Of a stretch of 64,000 nt of DNA, positions 53,001 to 61,107 are shown in pieces (the first letter of the stretch is position 1; each line of letters opens with the position of its first letter). Position numbers and translations under genes: made by a program. This stretch comes from Nocardia amamiensis NBRC 102102 (GTDB taxonomy: Bacteria > Actinomycetota > Actinomycetes > Mycobacteriales > Mycobacteriaceae): contig NZ_BDBA01000029.1 in assembly GCF_001612745.1 (NCBI RefSeq), forward strand, positions 1 to 64,000. Reading direction: 5' to 3'. The notes below the pieces were generated by a model. The model searched no databases. It was not told where the DNA came from and saw nothing but the letters and a program-made list of their open reading frames with translations.

Positions 53001-54221
53001 CTAGTCGCGCAAGGCGGTATGCAGCCGGGCGGCAACCACCGCACGGCGGACGTCGTCGCGCGGCAGCAACCGCAATGCGTGCTCGTGCACCTCGACATCG
53101 GCCGGGACGCGCTCGCCGAACGCCACCGCGTGCTCGGCGCGGTCACTGGCGAGCACTGCGGTCCGCACGCCCACGTCGAGATAGTGGCGCCACTGCAGCA
53201 CGCCGGGGGTCTCCGATCCGGGCAACAGCGGACCGCGATACAGCCAAACCGCCGAGGTGGTATCGCCCGCCCTGATGGCAGCGAGCAGGTCGACGGCGTC
53301 GCAGGCCACGGGGCCGGTCAAAACGTAACGGCGATTGCTGATTTCGCCGCCGGTGGCACGGCGCAGATGCGAGACGTCGGCCTTCAGGGTGCTCGTAGAG
53401 ACCGAGCGATCGCCATAGATGGCGTCGTGCAACTGCTCGGGGGTGAAGCCGTCCGGCTGGAGTGCCAGCAGCGCGAGGATCTCCAGTTGCCGGGGCGGCA
53501 GCCGCAGCGGTCTACCGTCGCGCGAGAGGCGGGCGGTGCCGAGGCATTCCAGCCGCACGCCCGGTGCCGGTGCGGGCTCGGCGGAACGCAGCATCGTCTC
53601 CGCCGCCGTGGCCAGCGCGCGGACCGAGGTGAGCACCGCGGGGTGGGACCGGTCCCAGGAACTGGACAGATCCAGCACGCCGAGCACCCTGCCGTCGGGC
53701 CCGTGGATCGGTGCGCAGTAGCAGACCCAGCCGTGCAGCGCGGCCACCAGATGCTCGGCGGAGAACACCGACGCCGCGCGCTCGCTGTGCAGCGAGAGCG
53801 CCACACCGTTGGTGCCCATATGGCTTTCGTCCCAGCATCCGCCGGGCGCGAAGTTCACCTGCTCGGCTTGCCTGCGCAGTGTGCGATCACCGCAGGACCA
53901 CAGGACGGTGCCGGCGGGGTCGGTGACCACGGCCAGGTAGCCGGAATCCTCGGTGAGGGCGTGCAGTTCGCCCGCCAGCGTCGTCACGGGTCCCCGCAGT
54001 GCGGACGCGGCCCACCGGTCTGCGACATCGTCCACTCCGGGCGCGACCGTGCGACTGGGATCGACGGTGCGCAGTGAACGCCGCCAGGATTGCGCCACGT
54101 CAGTGCGAAGCACCGTGTTCGGGGGTGCGGGCGGGGGTGTGGTGTGTGGAGCCGTCGCCCAGCGCTCCCATTCTCGTTCGAGTTCGGTCCGCTGCTCTGT
54201 CAGGGTGCGGAACTGCGCCAC
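53001..54221 (-). CDS. GAF-domain transcriptional regulator
   Basis: 406 residues. N-terminal GAF region (LAVVTDPAGTVLWSCGDRTL, FAPGGCWDESHMGTNGVALS) resembles the AcoR-type sensory part; the C-terminus is a DNA-binding winged helix (LPPRQLEILALLALQPDGFT, STSTLKADVSHLRRATGGEI). It lies 64 bp upstream of DUF779 on the same strand, a regulator/accessory arrangement typical near aldehyde dehydrogenase genes. The small molecule sensed is unknown. Confidence 0.9.
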   Translation of the reverse strand: MAQFRTLTEQRTELEREWERWATAPHTTPPPAPPNTVLRTDVAQSWRRSLRTVDPSRTVAPGVDDVADRWAASALRGPVTTLAGELHALTEDSGYLAVVTDPAGTVLWSCGDRTLRRQAEQVNFAPGGCWDESHMGTNGVALSLHSERAASVFSAEHLVAALHGWVCYCAPIHGPDGRVLGVLDLSSSWDRSHPAVLTSVRALATAAETMLRSAEPAPAPGVRLECLGTARLSRDGRPLRLPPRQLEILALLALQPDGFTPEQLHDAIYGDRSVSTSTLKADVSHLRRATGGEISNRRYVLTGPVACDAVDLLAAIRAGDTTSAVWLYRGPLLPGSETPGVLQWRHYLDVGVRTAVLASDRAEHAVAFGERVPADVEVHEHALRLLPRDDVRRAVVAARLHTALRD

Positions 54222-54364
54222 GTGGAAGACCCATCGTCGTCGTGTGAGCTCATATTCGCTCTCTCATTGTGGCGGACGCCGGTGAGGAGCGTTACAGAGT
54301 GACACAGACCGGTCGGTCGCTACGGGTTTCGGGCAGCACGCGCCCCGGCTTAGGCTTGCTGTCC

Positions 54365-54787
54365 ATGGCGACCGTTTCGCGGCGGGCGCGTCTCGCCGAT
54401 GTGCACGAGGTGGCCTCCGGCATGCCGCACGTGACACGCATCGAGGGACCGCGGGGCAACCCGATCTATCAGGTCGGGGGGAAGTCGTTCGTGTTCTTCC
54501 GGAATCCGCGTCCGGATGCGGTGGATCCGGTGACCGGCGAGCGGTACACCGACGTCATCGTGGTGTGGGTGCCGTCGGAGTCGGACAAGCAGGCACTGGT
54601 GCAGGACCCGGACTCGCCGTTCTTCACCACCCGGCACTTCGACGGGCATCCCTCGGTGCTGGTGCGCGCCGGCCGGATCGGCGAGCTGAGCCGTCAGGAG
54701 CTCACCGAGGTGATCCAGGATGCCTGGCTGGCCCGGGCCTCGCGCAAGCGGGCGGCGGACTGGCTCGCCGCCCATCCGCCGCGCTGA
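54365..54787 (+). CDS. MmcQ/YjbR family protein
   Basis: 140 residues. ADVHEVASGMPHVTRIEGPR and GRIGELSRQELTEVIQDAWL flank YQVGGKSFVFFRNPRPDA, the typical MmcQ/YjbR fold. Function is unclear; the fold is cyt-like and is often called DNA-binding. Upstream ATGs in the same frame exist, but homology starts here. Convergent with the lipoprotein gene. Confidence 0.85.
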   Translation: MATVSRRARLADVHEVASGMPHVTRIEGPRGNPIYQVGGKSFVFFRNPRPDAVDPVTGERYTDVIVVWVPSESDKQALVQDPDSPFFTTRHFDGHPSVLVRAGRIGELSRQELTEVIQDAWLARASRKRAADWLAAHPPR

Positions 54788-54797
54788 CCCGCGCCGG

Positions 54798-55121
54798 TCA
54801 CTTGCGGATGAAAATGCCTGCTACATCGGCGTTCTTGATCGGGGTGTCGGTATTGGCCTGAGCGCCGCACAGCAGGTCGACCGAGACCATCGTGGCGTCC
54901 ACCACGGTGCCCGCCGGCTCGCGGTCGTCTTTGCTCTGCTGTTTGACGAACTTGGTGATCGTCGTGCGCTTGGTGTCCTGATCCTGCTTGACGTACTCGC
55001 TGCACGAGGTGTCGCCGCCGCGGTTGAGCGCGCGCTCGATATCGGTGCAGCCCGCAAGCACCATGGCGACCACCGCGATCCCCAGGCCGGCTCGTCCGGT
55101 CCGTGACAGCGTGGCGTTCAT
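54798..55121 (-). CDS. Small lipoprotein, HdeA-like
   Basis: 107 residues, RBS GGAGGAG. Signal peptide with lipobox LAGC (C25), then a short domain with two Cys (C40 and C85) and a Lys/Asp-rich middle. The pattern resembles HdeA-like small acid-stress proteins known in mycobacteria as lipoproteins; based on pattern recall. Outer-envelope location. Confidence 0.75.
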   Translation of the reverse strand: MNATLSRTGRAGLGIAVVAMVLAGCTDIERALNRGGDTSCSEYVKQDQDTKRTTITKFVKQQSKDDREPAGTVVDATMVSVDLLCGAQANTDTPIKNADVAGIFIRK

Positions 55122-55196
55122 GGGCTCCTCCTGAAGGGTTCGGCCGCGGCGACATCCGCCGCGATCGCAGTACACCCTAAGGCCCTGCCGCGCCCG

Positions 55197-56339
55197 TCAC
55201 GCGCGGAAGACGCACAGCGGAACGTTCATCTCCGCCGGGGTGAGCGAACCATGATGGCCGACCAGCCGCGACTGCAGCGGCTCGATACCGCTGCGGATGA
55301 TCCCACGCCGCCCGCGGGCGACCACGACGAGATCGCCGATGCGCTCGGCGTTCGTGGGGGTGACCGTCGGGCCGAACCAGCACCGCGCCACCGCCTCGTC
55401 CCTGGTGAGCACCTCGAAATCGGCGCCGAGCGTGTCCTGCCAGGTCGCTGCGACGTCGGCGGCCGCGCCGGCGACGGTGTAGACGTGCCGGGCGCGGGCC
55501 TCGCCGCCCAGTTCGCGGACGCCCTCACGCAACGCGTCGGTGGTGTCGAAATCGACCCGTCCGTCCAGTTCCACCATGCCGTGATCGGCGGTGACGAGCA
55601 GCGCCGCGCCGGGCGGCAGCTGCTCGGCCAAGGCGGCGGCGAGCCGGTCGGCGTTGGCGAGCTCCAATTCCCAGGAGCGGGACGAGGGACCGCGCACATG
55701 CCCGGTCAGATCGAGTTCGCCGTGATAGGTGTAGACCAGCGAGCGCGACCCGCACCGCACCGCCTCCGCCACGTTGGCGACGAGATCGCCGAAGGAGAAC
55801 TGCGGGCGGAATTCGCAGCCCCGCAGGACCGCCCTGGTCAGCCCAGAGCCGGCCTGATCGTGCGGCGAGACCTGGGCGACCGCGATCCCGTCGGCTACGG
55901 CGCGTTCGAAAACCGTTGGCCGGGGCTGGAACTCCTCCGGCACGAGCTCGGCGCGCAGATCGGCTTTGCGCGGGTCGCCGTGCAGCCGCCAGGCCAGCGG
56001 ATTCAACAGATGATCGTAGCCGGGGATGTTGAGCAGATAACCGACGATCCCGTGCTCGCCGGGCGGCGCGCCGACGCCGAGCGAGCCCAGGCTGGTGGCT
56101 GTCGTCGTCGGGAACCCGGCGGTCAGCGAGACGGGCGCGAGGCCGGACAGGAAGGGCGCCGCGGCGGGGTTCGCGGCGAGCGCGTCGTAGCCGAGCCCGT
56201 CGATCAGCAGGACGCAGACCCGGTCGACGCCGAGCTCGAGACCGAGGCGGTCCTCGGCGCCGGGGACGCCGAGTCCGGCCAGAACCGAGGGAAACAGATC
56301 GGCCAGAGAACTCGTACCGTAACGGGGCGCGACGAACAC
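55197..56339 (-). CDS. Alkaline-phosphatase superfamily nucleotide pyrophosphatase
   Basis: 380 residues without a signal peptide. Metal ligands: D47 in LLIDGLG, the Thr nucleophile in FPTTTATSL (T78-80), then Asp/His in VTADHGMVELD and GHHGSLTPAEM. This is the type I phosphodiesterase/nucleotide pyrophosphatase family that cleaves nucleotide polyphosphates or sugar nucleotides. Minus strand, 75 bp upstream of the HdeA-like lipoprotein gene. Confidence 0.9.
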   Translation of the reverse strand: MFVAPRYGTSSLADLFPSVLAGLGVPGAEDRLGLELGVDRVCVLLIDGLGYDALAANPAAAPFLSGLAPVSLTAGFPTTTATSLGSLGVGAPPGEHGIVGYLLNIPGYDHLLNPLAWRLHGDPRKADLRAELVPEEFQPRPTVFERAVADGIAVAQVSPHDQAGSGLTRAVLRGCEFRPQFSFGDLVANVAEAVRCGSRSLVYTYHGELDLTGHVRGPSSRSWELELANADRLAAALAEQLPPGAALLVTADHGMVELDGRVDFDTTDALREGVRELGGEARARHVYTVAGAAADVAATWQDTLGADFEVLTRDEAVARCWFGPTVTPTNAERIGDLVVVARGRRGIIRSGIEPLQSRLVGHHGSLTPAEMNVPLCVFRA

Positions 56340-56382
56340 GAACGTCAGGATGTCAACGTCGGAGCCCGGATGGCAAGGGCAT

Positions 56383-56694
56383 TCAGGCCTGGCCGGTCTC
56401 GAAGCGGCTCACCTTGCCGTCGCGCACGACGAACCGCCAGTTGGTGCGCATCGAGCCCCACCGCGAATTGGTGTAGTCGGCAACCAGTTCGGTCCCGTCG
56501 TCGCCGATGGATTCGACCTGCATGCGGGCGTTGCTGTAGAAGATCTCCGCTTCGGTCCACTGGGCGAGGTTGCGTTCCACACCGTCGTCGGACATGGTCG
56601 CGTCGTCGGTGAGCACCGCGTAGAACCGGTCCTGATCGTTGGCGTTGAGCGCGTCGACGAACTCCTGCACCGTCGGATCCAGCTGGGCGTTCAT
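56383..56694 (-). CDS. SnoaL/NTF2-like protein
   Basis: 103 residues. Cone-fold NTF2-like: VQEFVDALNANDQDRFYAVL, SNARMQVESIGDDGTELVAD and VRDGKVSRFETGQA. AGAGGACG precedes the ATG. Roles range from polyketide cyclase to limonene-epoxide hydrolase; no partner suggests which. Separate transcription from the phosphatase gene is likely. Confidence 0.85.
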   Translation of the reverse strand: MNAQLDPTVQEFVDALNANDQDRFYAVLTDDATMSDDGVERNLAQWTEAEIFYSNARMQVESIGDDGTELVADYTNSRWGSMRTNWRFVVRDGKVSRFETGQA

Positions 56695-56754
56695 CCGTGT
56701 CGTCCTCTCGGATCGATGGGGGAACAATCAGGCAGCAAACCTCTGGCGTCTACT

Positions 56755-57384
56755 TTAGGTCAGCGGCGGGGTGCTGGGCTCGATCAGTGTGGTGAAGGTC
56801 CGCATGACATCGTCCACCAGATCCGACGCGGTGGTGCCGAACTGTATCGCGCGTTTTTCCAGCTGTCCGTCCAGCCACAGCGAGGCCAGGCCGTGCCCGA
56901 GCCCCCAGAACATGACCGCCAGCGTGTCGGCTTTGTCGGCGGGTAGTGCGCCCGCGCGCACACATTGGGCTATCGCGTCGGCAAGAACGCCGAACGCGGC
57001 ATCGCCCGCGGCCATGGCATCAGGGTGCTTGTCCGGCTGGGAGAGCTCCGGCCGGAACATCAACCGGAAATAGGCCGGTTGCTCGCGGGAGAACCGGACG
57101 TAGGCGCGGGCCATCGCGCTGAGCGCGCCCATGGGCGTCGTCGCGTCGTCGCGGGCGGCGGTCAAGTACGCGCCGAGCGACTGGAAGCCCTGGGTGGACA
57201 GCGTCGCGAGCAAGGCGGCCCGGTCGGGAAAGTGATGGTAGGGCGCCGCGGTGCTCACTCCGGCCTCGCGGGCCACCCGGCGCAGGCTGACCGCGGCGAG
57301 TCCCTCGGTTTCGATCAAACGCAGGCAGGCCGCCAGCAGCGCGTCGCGCAGGGCGCCGTGGTGATAACTGGTCCGCGTCACCAT
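56755..57384 (-). CDS. TetR family regulator
   Basis: 209 residues. Helix-turn-helix REAGVSTAAPYHHFPDRAAL preceded by RDALLAACLRLIETEGLAAV; C-terminal TetR_C_WHG-type domain with VRFSREQPAYFRLMFRPEL. Divergent from the epimerase/reductase at 57493 with two overlapping palindromes between. Probable repressor of that gene. Confidence 0.93.
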   Translation of the reverse strand: MVTRTSYHHGALRDALLAACLRLIETEGLAAVSLRRVAREAGVSTAAPYHHFPDRAALLATLSTQGFQSLGAYLTAARDDATTPMGALSAMARAYVRFSREQPAYFRLMFRPELSQPDKHPDAMAAGDAAFGVLADAIAQCVRAGALPADKADTLAVMFWGLGHGLASLWLDGQLEKRAIQFGTTASDLVDDVMRTFTTLIEPSTPPLT

Positions 57385-57426
57385 CCGAGCGTATTCGACG
57401 CGCCCTGGACAACCTAACTATGCGGT

Positions 57427-57454
57427 GCTTAGATTATCTGAGCGGCGCTCAGAT
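57427..57454. promoter_or_regulatory. Tandem palindromes in TetR/reductase promoter
   Basis: ATCTGAGC-GGC-GCTCAGAT (57436-57454) is a perfect 8-3-8 palindrome. GCTTAGAT-T-ATCTGAGC (57427-57443, one mismatch) overlaps it by the shared half-site. Likely TetR operator. Confidence 0.7.
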
Positions 57455-57492
57455 GAGCGCCGCGGTAGCCACTTCACGAGACGGATGGACAC

Positions 57493-58560
57493 ATGAGCAC
57501 ACGGGTATTGGTCACCGGCGCAACAGGATTCGTCGCCGGTCATGTCATCGCCGAGTTGCTGGAGCACGGCTACGCCGTGCGTGCGACAGTCCGCGACCTC
57601 GGCGCCACCGCCAAACGAGCGCACCTGGTCGAGCTGGCCGAGCGGATTGGGGGCGAACTGGAGTTCACTCGAGCCGACCTGGACCGCGACGACGGCTGGG
57701 CGGCCGCCGTCGCAGGCTGCGCCGCGGTCATGCACGTCGCCTCGCCGTTCCCGGCTGCTCCGCCGGACGACGAGGGTGAACTCATCGACACGGCCGTCGA
57801 GGGCACCCTGCGTGTCCTGCGCGCCTGCGCCGCTGCCGACGGCGTGCGCCGAGTGGTGCTGACCTCCTCGACCGCCGCGATCGCGTACGGCCACGCCGAC
57901 CAAGCGCTGCGCACCGAGGCCGATTGGTCGGTGGTCGAACGCAGCGCGGCCTATCAGAAGAGCAAGACGCTTGCCGAGCGGGCGGCCTGGGACTTCGCCG
58001 GAAGCCTGCCCGTCGGCGGCAGGTTCGAGCTGGTCGTCATCAATCCCGGCATGGTGCTCGGGCCGGTGCTGTCCGAGGCGACGAGTACCTCACATGAACC
58101 GGTGCGCAGGCTGCTGGCCCGGGACATGCCCGGCTCGCCCCGGGTCGGCTGGGCCCCGGTGGACGTGCGCGATCTCGCGGTGGCGCACCGCCTCGCACTG
58201 GAAACGCCCGAGGCCGCGGGCAACCGCTACATCTGCGCGGGCGAGCACCTGGGAATGGGAGACATCGCGCGCATCCTCGCCCAAGAGTTCGGCCCGCGTG
58301 GGTTCCGGGTACCGACCAGGCAACTCCCGGACTGGGTGGTCCGATCGGTCGCGATCTTCGACAAGGGTGTTCGGCTGACCGTCCCGATGCTGGGACGCAC
58401 CGAACAGCTCAGCGCCGAGAAGGCCCGTCGCGAGCTCGGCTGGAGCATGCGCCCGGTCCGCGAAACGGTATTGGACACCGCCGAAAGCCTGCTCCAGCAC
58501 GGAATCGTCGCGGGGCCGGCCAAGCGGAATACCGCGTCGTCGGCGACTGCGAGCGTCTGA
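57493..58560 (+). CDS. Extended SDR (dihydroflavonol-reductase-like)
   Basis: 355 residues. NAD(P) motif TGATGFVAGHV near 8-18, then the catalytic Tyr/Lys in AAYQKSKTLAE and the Ser in VVLTSSTAAI. The overall order fits NAD-dependent epimerase/dihydroflavonol 4-reductase-like enzymes that reduce aldehydes, ketones or cinnamoyl-type substrates. Regulated by the divergent TetR, from the operators. Followed by a short membrane protein gene. Confidence 0.92.
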   Translation: MSTRVLVTGATGFVAGHVIAELLEHGYAVRATVRDLGATAKRAHLVELAERIGGELEFTRADLDRDDGWAAAVAGCAAVMHVASPFPAAPPDDEGELIDTAVEGTLRVLRACAAADGVRRVVLTSSTAAIAYGHADQALRTEADWSVVERSAAYQKSKTLAERAAWDFAGSLPVGGRFELVVINPGMVLGPVLSEATSTSHEPVRRLLARDMPGSPRVGWAPVDVRDLAVAHRLALETPEAAGNRYICAGEHLGMGDIARILAQEFGPRGFRVPTRQLPDWVVRSVAIFDKGVRLTVPMLGRTEQLSAEKARRELGWSMRPVRETVLDTAESLLQHGIVAGPAKRNTASSATASV

Positions 58561-58570
58561 GGAGCGCCGC

Positions 58571-58771
58571 ATGCTGATCGCGACACTGATCATCACCACG
58601 GCCGCCATCGTGCGGCGGTGGTTCGGACGCCGGGCCTCGGGGGCGGACTCCGCCGAACGGCGGCCTGCCGGGTCGGTCCGGCAGGCGTTACGCCGTCCCG
58701 TACCGGTGGCCGCGACCGTTGTGACGCTGCTCGGGATCGCCGTCGCGGCGGGCACGCTCACTCAGTGCTGA
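58571..58771 (+). CDS. Small membrane protein (66 aa)
   Basis: Two hydrophobic helices: LIATLIITTAAIV near 2-14 and VPVAATVVTLLGIAVAAGTL near 44-63, joined by an Arg-rich loop. Start with GAGGAGC; it begins 10 bp after the reductase stop, so co-transcribed. No family recognised. Confidence 0.6.
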   Translation: MLIATLIITTAAIVRRWFGRRASGADSAERRPAGSVRQALRRPVPVAATVVTLLGIAVAAGTLTQC

Positions 58772-58828
58772 ACCGACCGAGCGGGGGCCGGAGTGAACGC
58801 GCGTTGCCCGGTTCGCTAGACAAGACGC

Positions 58829-59713
58829 GTGACTGCGCAGCGCCCCTTCCGGTTCGGTGTCAACATGATGGTCCCCGAGTCCCGGTCGAAGTGGATCGAA
58901 AAGTGCCGTAAGGCAGAGGAACTGGGCTTCGACGTGGTCGGCGTCGCCGACCATCTCGGCCTGCCCGCGCCGTTCCCCGCGATGATCCTGGCCGCTGAGG
59001 CGACCGAGCGGGTACGGCTGAACACGTTCGTGCTCAACACAGCGTTCTACAACCCGGTGCTGCTGGCCCGAGACGTGGCCGGAGCCGATCAGTTCACCGA
59101 CGGGCGAGTCGAACTCGGCCTCGGCGCGGGCTACGTGCAGGCCGAGTTCAAGACCGCGGGTATCCCCTTCGAGACCGGCCGCAAACGCGTCGAACACCTG
59201 GAGAACACCGTGATCACGCTGCGCGGCCTGTTCGCCGACCCGGAGTACCAGCCGCAGCCCGCCCAGCCGTCCGGCCCGCCCGTGCTCATCGGCGGCTGGG
59301 GTGATCGATTGCTGGCCGTGGCCGCCCGGCACGCCGACATCATCGCCTTCACCGGTGCGGCGGCCGCACGCAACGGCGGGCCGCTGCAGATGGCCGGACT
59401 CGCCGAAACCGCTGAACGCGTCGCCTATGTGCGAGAGCTGCTCGGTGCGCGGCTGGACCGGGTCGAGTTCAACATCCTTGTGCAGCGGGTGGTCCCGCCC
59501 GCCGAACGCGCGAGCGTGCTGGAGGTCTTCGGCCCCGCGTTGCCGCCGGACGTCGCCGACTCTCCCGAGGATCACCCCATCCTGCTCATGGGGACACCCG
59601 CGGAGATGGCCGACCGCCTGCGCGATCGCCGCGACCGCTACGGCATCAGCTACATCACCGTCCTCGAGGACAGCATGGAGAAGTTCGCGCCGGTCATCCA
59701 GCTTCTGCGCTGA
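58829..59713 (+). CDS. LLM-class F420-dependent oxidoreductase
   Basis: 294 residues from GTG. Bacterial-luciferase-like fold: FRFGVNMMVPESRSKWIEKC, LNTFVLNTAFYNPVLLARDV, GRVELGLGAGYVQAEFKTAG and PVLIGGWGDRLLAVAARHAD. F420-H2 dependence is typical in actinomycetes; FMN use cannot be excluded. Substrate unknown. Monocistronic. Confidence 0.93.
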   Translation: MTAQRPFRFGVNMMVPESRSKWIEKCRKAEELGFDVVGVADHLGLPAPFPAMILAAEATERVRLNTFVLNTAFYNPVLLARDVAGADQFTDGRVELGLGAGYVQAEFKTAGIPFETGRKRVEHLENTVITLRGLFADPEYQPQPAQPSGPPVLIGGWGDRLLAVAARHADIIAFTGAAAARNGGPLQMAGLAETAERVAYVRELLGARLDRVEFNILVQRVVPPAERASVLEVFGPALPPDVADSPEDHPILLMGTPAEMADRLRDRRDRYGISYITVLEDSMEKFAPVIQLLR

Positions 59714-59737
59714 CCAGCCTCGCCGGGCGGGTGCGGG

Positions 59738-60133
59738 TCACGGCAGTGCGTCGATGATGACGCGAGGGTCGATCTGGCGCAGCCGCTTCGGCCGACCGGT
59801 CAGGCACGGCCAGTCCCGGGAGACCGCCTCGCGCGTGGCGTGGCCCGCCGCGATCAAGGCCCCCGCGCCGTGTCCCACCTCGAGCCGGTGGGCGGGCGCT
59901 GGATCGAACGACGGGATCAAGGTGTGCGGTAGGCCGACCAGCACGGCCAGGATATCCAGCCGGTCGTCCGGAATGTGGGTGCGCGCCGCCGCCAGGACGG
60001 TGCTCGGCACGACGATGGTGTTGCCCGCGTCGACCGTGGCCCAGACGACCGCGTGGGCGTAGGTGGCGCGATGGACGAATGCCAGGACCGCGGCGGCGTC
60101 CAGGACGACGCCGCCCAGCGCCGGGGCGGTCAC
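59738..60133 (-). CDS. PIN-like (VapC-type) protein with eroded acidic residues
   Basis: 131 residues. The first PIN Asp is present (VVLDAAAVLAF). The second acid (family NLAEV) reads VLAAAR here, and the C-terminal TAD segment reads CLTGRPKRL, so two catalytic acids appear missing. It overlaps by 4 bp (ATGA) an upstream small gene, the usual toxin-antitoxin layout. It may be an inactive PIN protein, or the fold may be misjudged. Confidence 0.6.
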   Translation of the reverse strand: MTAPALGGVVLDAAAVLAFVHRATYAHAVVWATVDAGNTIVVPSTVLAAARTHIPDDRLDILAVLVGLPHTLIPSFDPAPAHRLEVGHGAGALIAAGHATREAVSRDWPCLTGRPKRLRQIDPRVIIDALP

Positions 60134-60321
60134 GCCGTGCCGGCGCTCGGTTCGCTGGCCTCCTCCACGGATAGTGGCGGTAGGTTCTGGGCGCGGCCGG
60201 TCAGCTCGAAAGAGCGTCGGGCGCCGAAGATCGGCGTGTGCGCTCGACGCGACCGGGCGACGGCGTCGCCGGGCATCGTGACGGTGGCCCTTCGCGTTCT
60301 ATGCTCCCGAGGCGACGGCAT
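60130..60321 (-). CDS. Small protein upstream of the PIN-like gene (possible antitoxin)
   Basis: 63 residues from ATG, or 48 if the second ATG (MPGDAVARSRRA) is used; AAGG precedes the latter. Basic N-terminus (SPREHRTRRATVT), then an acidic proline-rich tail (LPPLSVEEASEPSAGTA), compatible with a VapB-like antitoxin with a C-terminal binding tail, but no RHH or AbrB domain is evident. Coupled to the PIN-like gene. Confidence 0.5.
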   Translation of the reverse strand: MPSPREHRTRRATVTMPGDAVARSRRAHTPIFGARRSFELTGRAQNLPPLSVEEASEPSAGTA

Positions 60322-60357
60322 GCCACGACTCTAGCCCGCTGCCGCTGGGAGAGTCGA

Positions 60358-60969
60358 TCACCCGGGCCGGCGCCACAGCAGGGTGTAGCGCCACATGAGC
60401 CGCCGTCGGATCCGGGCCCCGGGCAGGAGTTCGGCTGCGGCAGAGCGGATCTCGGCGTAGCTTTCACCGGGATCGCGTATCTGCGCGCCTGGACCGCCCA
60501 CCCGGTGCAGGATGTCCATCGCCCAGATGGCGGGCAACAGCGGTGCGTAGTGGAAGTCGTTGCGGGGAGTCATGTTCCACAACCCGACCACGGCTAGTGT
60601 GCCGCCCGGCGCGACCAGGCGCCGCAGCGCGGACATGCCCTCGCGCAGCGGGACGTGGTGCAGCGTCGCCACGGTGGTCACAACGTCGAAAGTGCCTGGA
60701 TACTCGAGGAAATCGGCTTCTTCGAGTCGCGCGCCGGTGGTGGCGGGCGCTTGCGCGAGGACGCCCGCGTCGACGTCGATCCCCGTGACGGCGAGCCCGC
60801 GGCCGGCCAGCTTGCCCGCCAACAGGCCGTCGCCGCAGCCGATGTCGAGCGCCGTGCGTGCCGAGCGGGTCACCTGCTTCAGCAGCCACGGGTGGTAGTG
60901 GGTGTTGTGGTTCCAGTAGGGGTCGCCGCGCACGTTTCTCACCCTAGTGGTGGCGGCGGCCGTCTCCAT
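60358..60969 (-). CDS. Class I SAM-dependent methyltransferase
   Basis: 203 residues from ATG (METAAATTRV); other in-frame starts are possible. SAM-binding motif ALDIGCGDGLLAGKLAGRGL, then the acidic VTGIDVDAG and TVATLHHVPLREGM. Unknown acceptor. The frame is open upstream to 61062, overlapping the promoter of the UvrA-like gene, so the shorter start is preferred. Divergent from that gene. Confidence 0.88.
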   Translation of the reverse strand: METAAATTRVRNVRGDPYWNHNTHYHPWLLKQVTRSARTALDIGCGDGLLAGKLAGRGLAVTGIDVDAGVLAQAPATTGARLEEADFLEYPGTFDVVTTVATLHHVPLREGMSALRRLVAPGGTLAVVGLWNMTPRNDFHYAPLLPAIWAMDILHRVGGPGAQIRDPGESYAEIRSAAAELLPGARIRRRLMWRYTLLWRRPG

Positions 60970-61047
60970 CGAAGCGCGGGCTGCTGATGCCACGCACGGC
61001 TCTCCGCTGCCTGGACGCATGCAGATCGCGCATTCCTCAGGATCTAA

Positions 61048-61063
61048 TGTGATTTGCATCACA
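61048..61063. promoter_or_regulatory. Perfect CRP/GlxR-type site
   Basis: TGTGA-N6-TCACA exactly matches the CRP/FNR-family half-sites. It is centred 52 bp before the UvrA-like start and in the divergent methyltransferase promoter region. Confidence 0.7.
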
Positions 61064-61107
61064 TATTACGTGCCATTTTGTCGGTACCCGATGGCAAGGT
61101 GTTCGGT

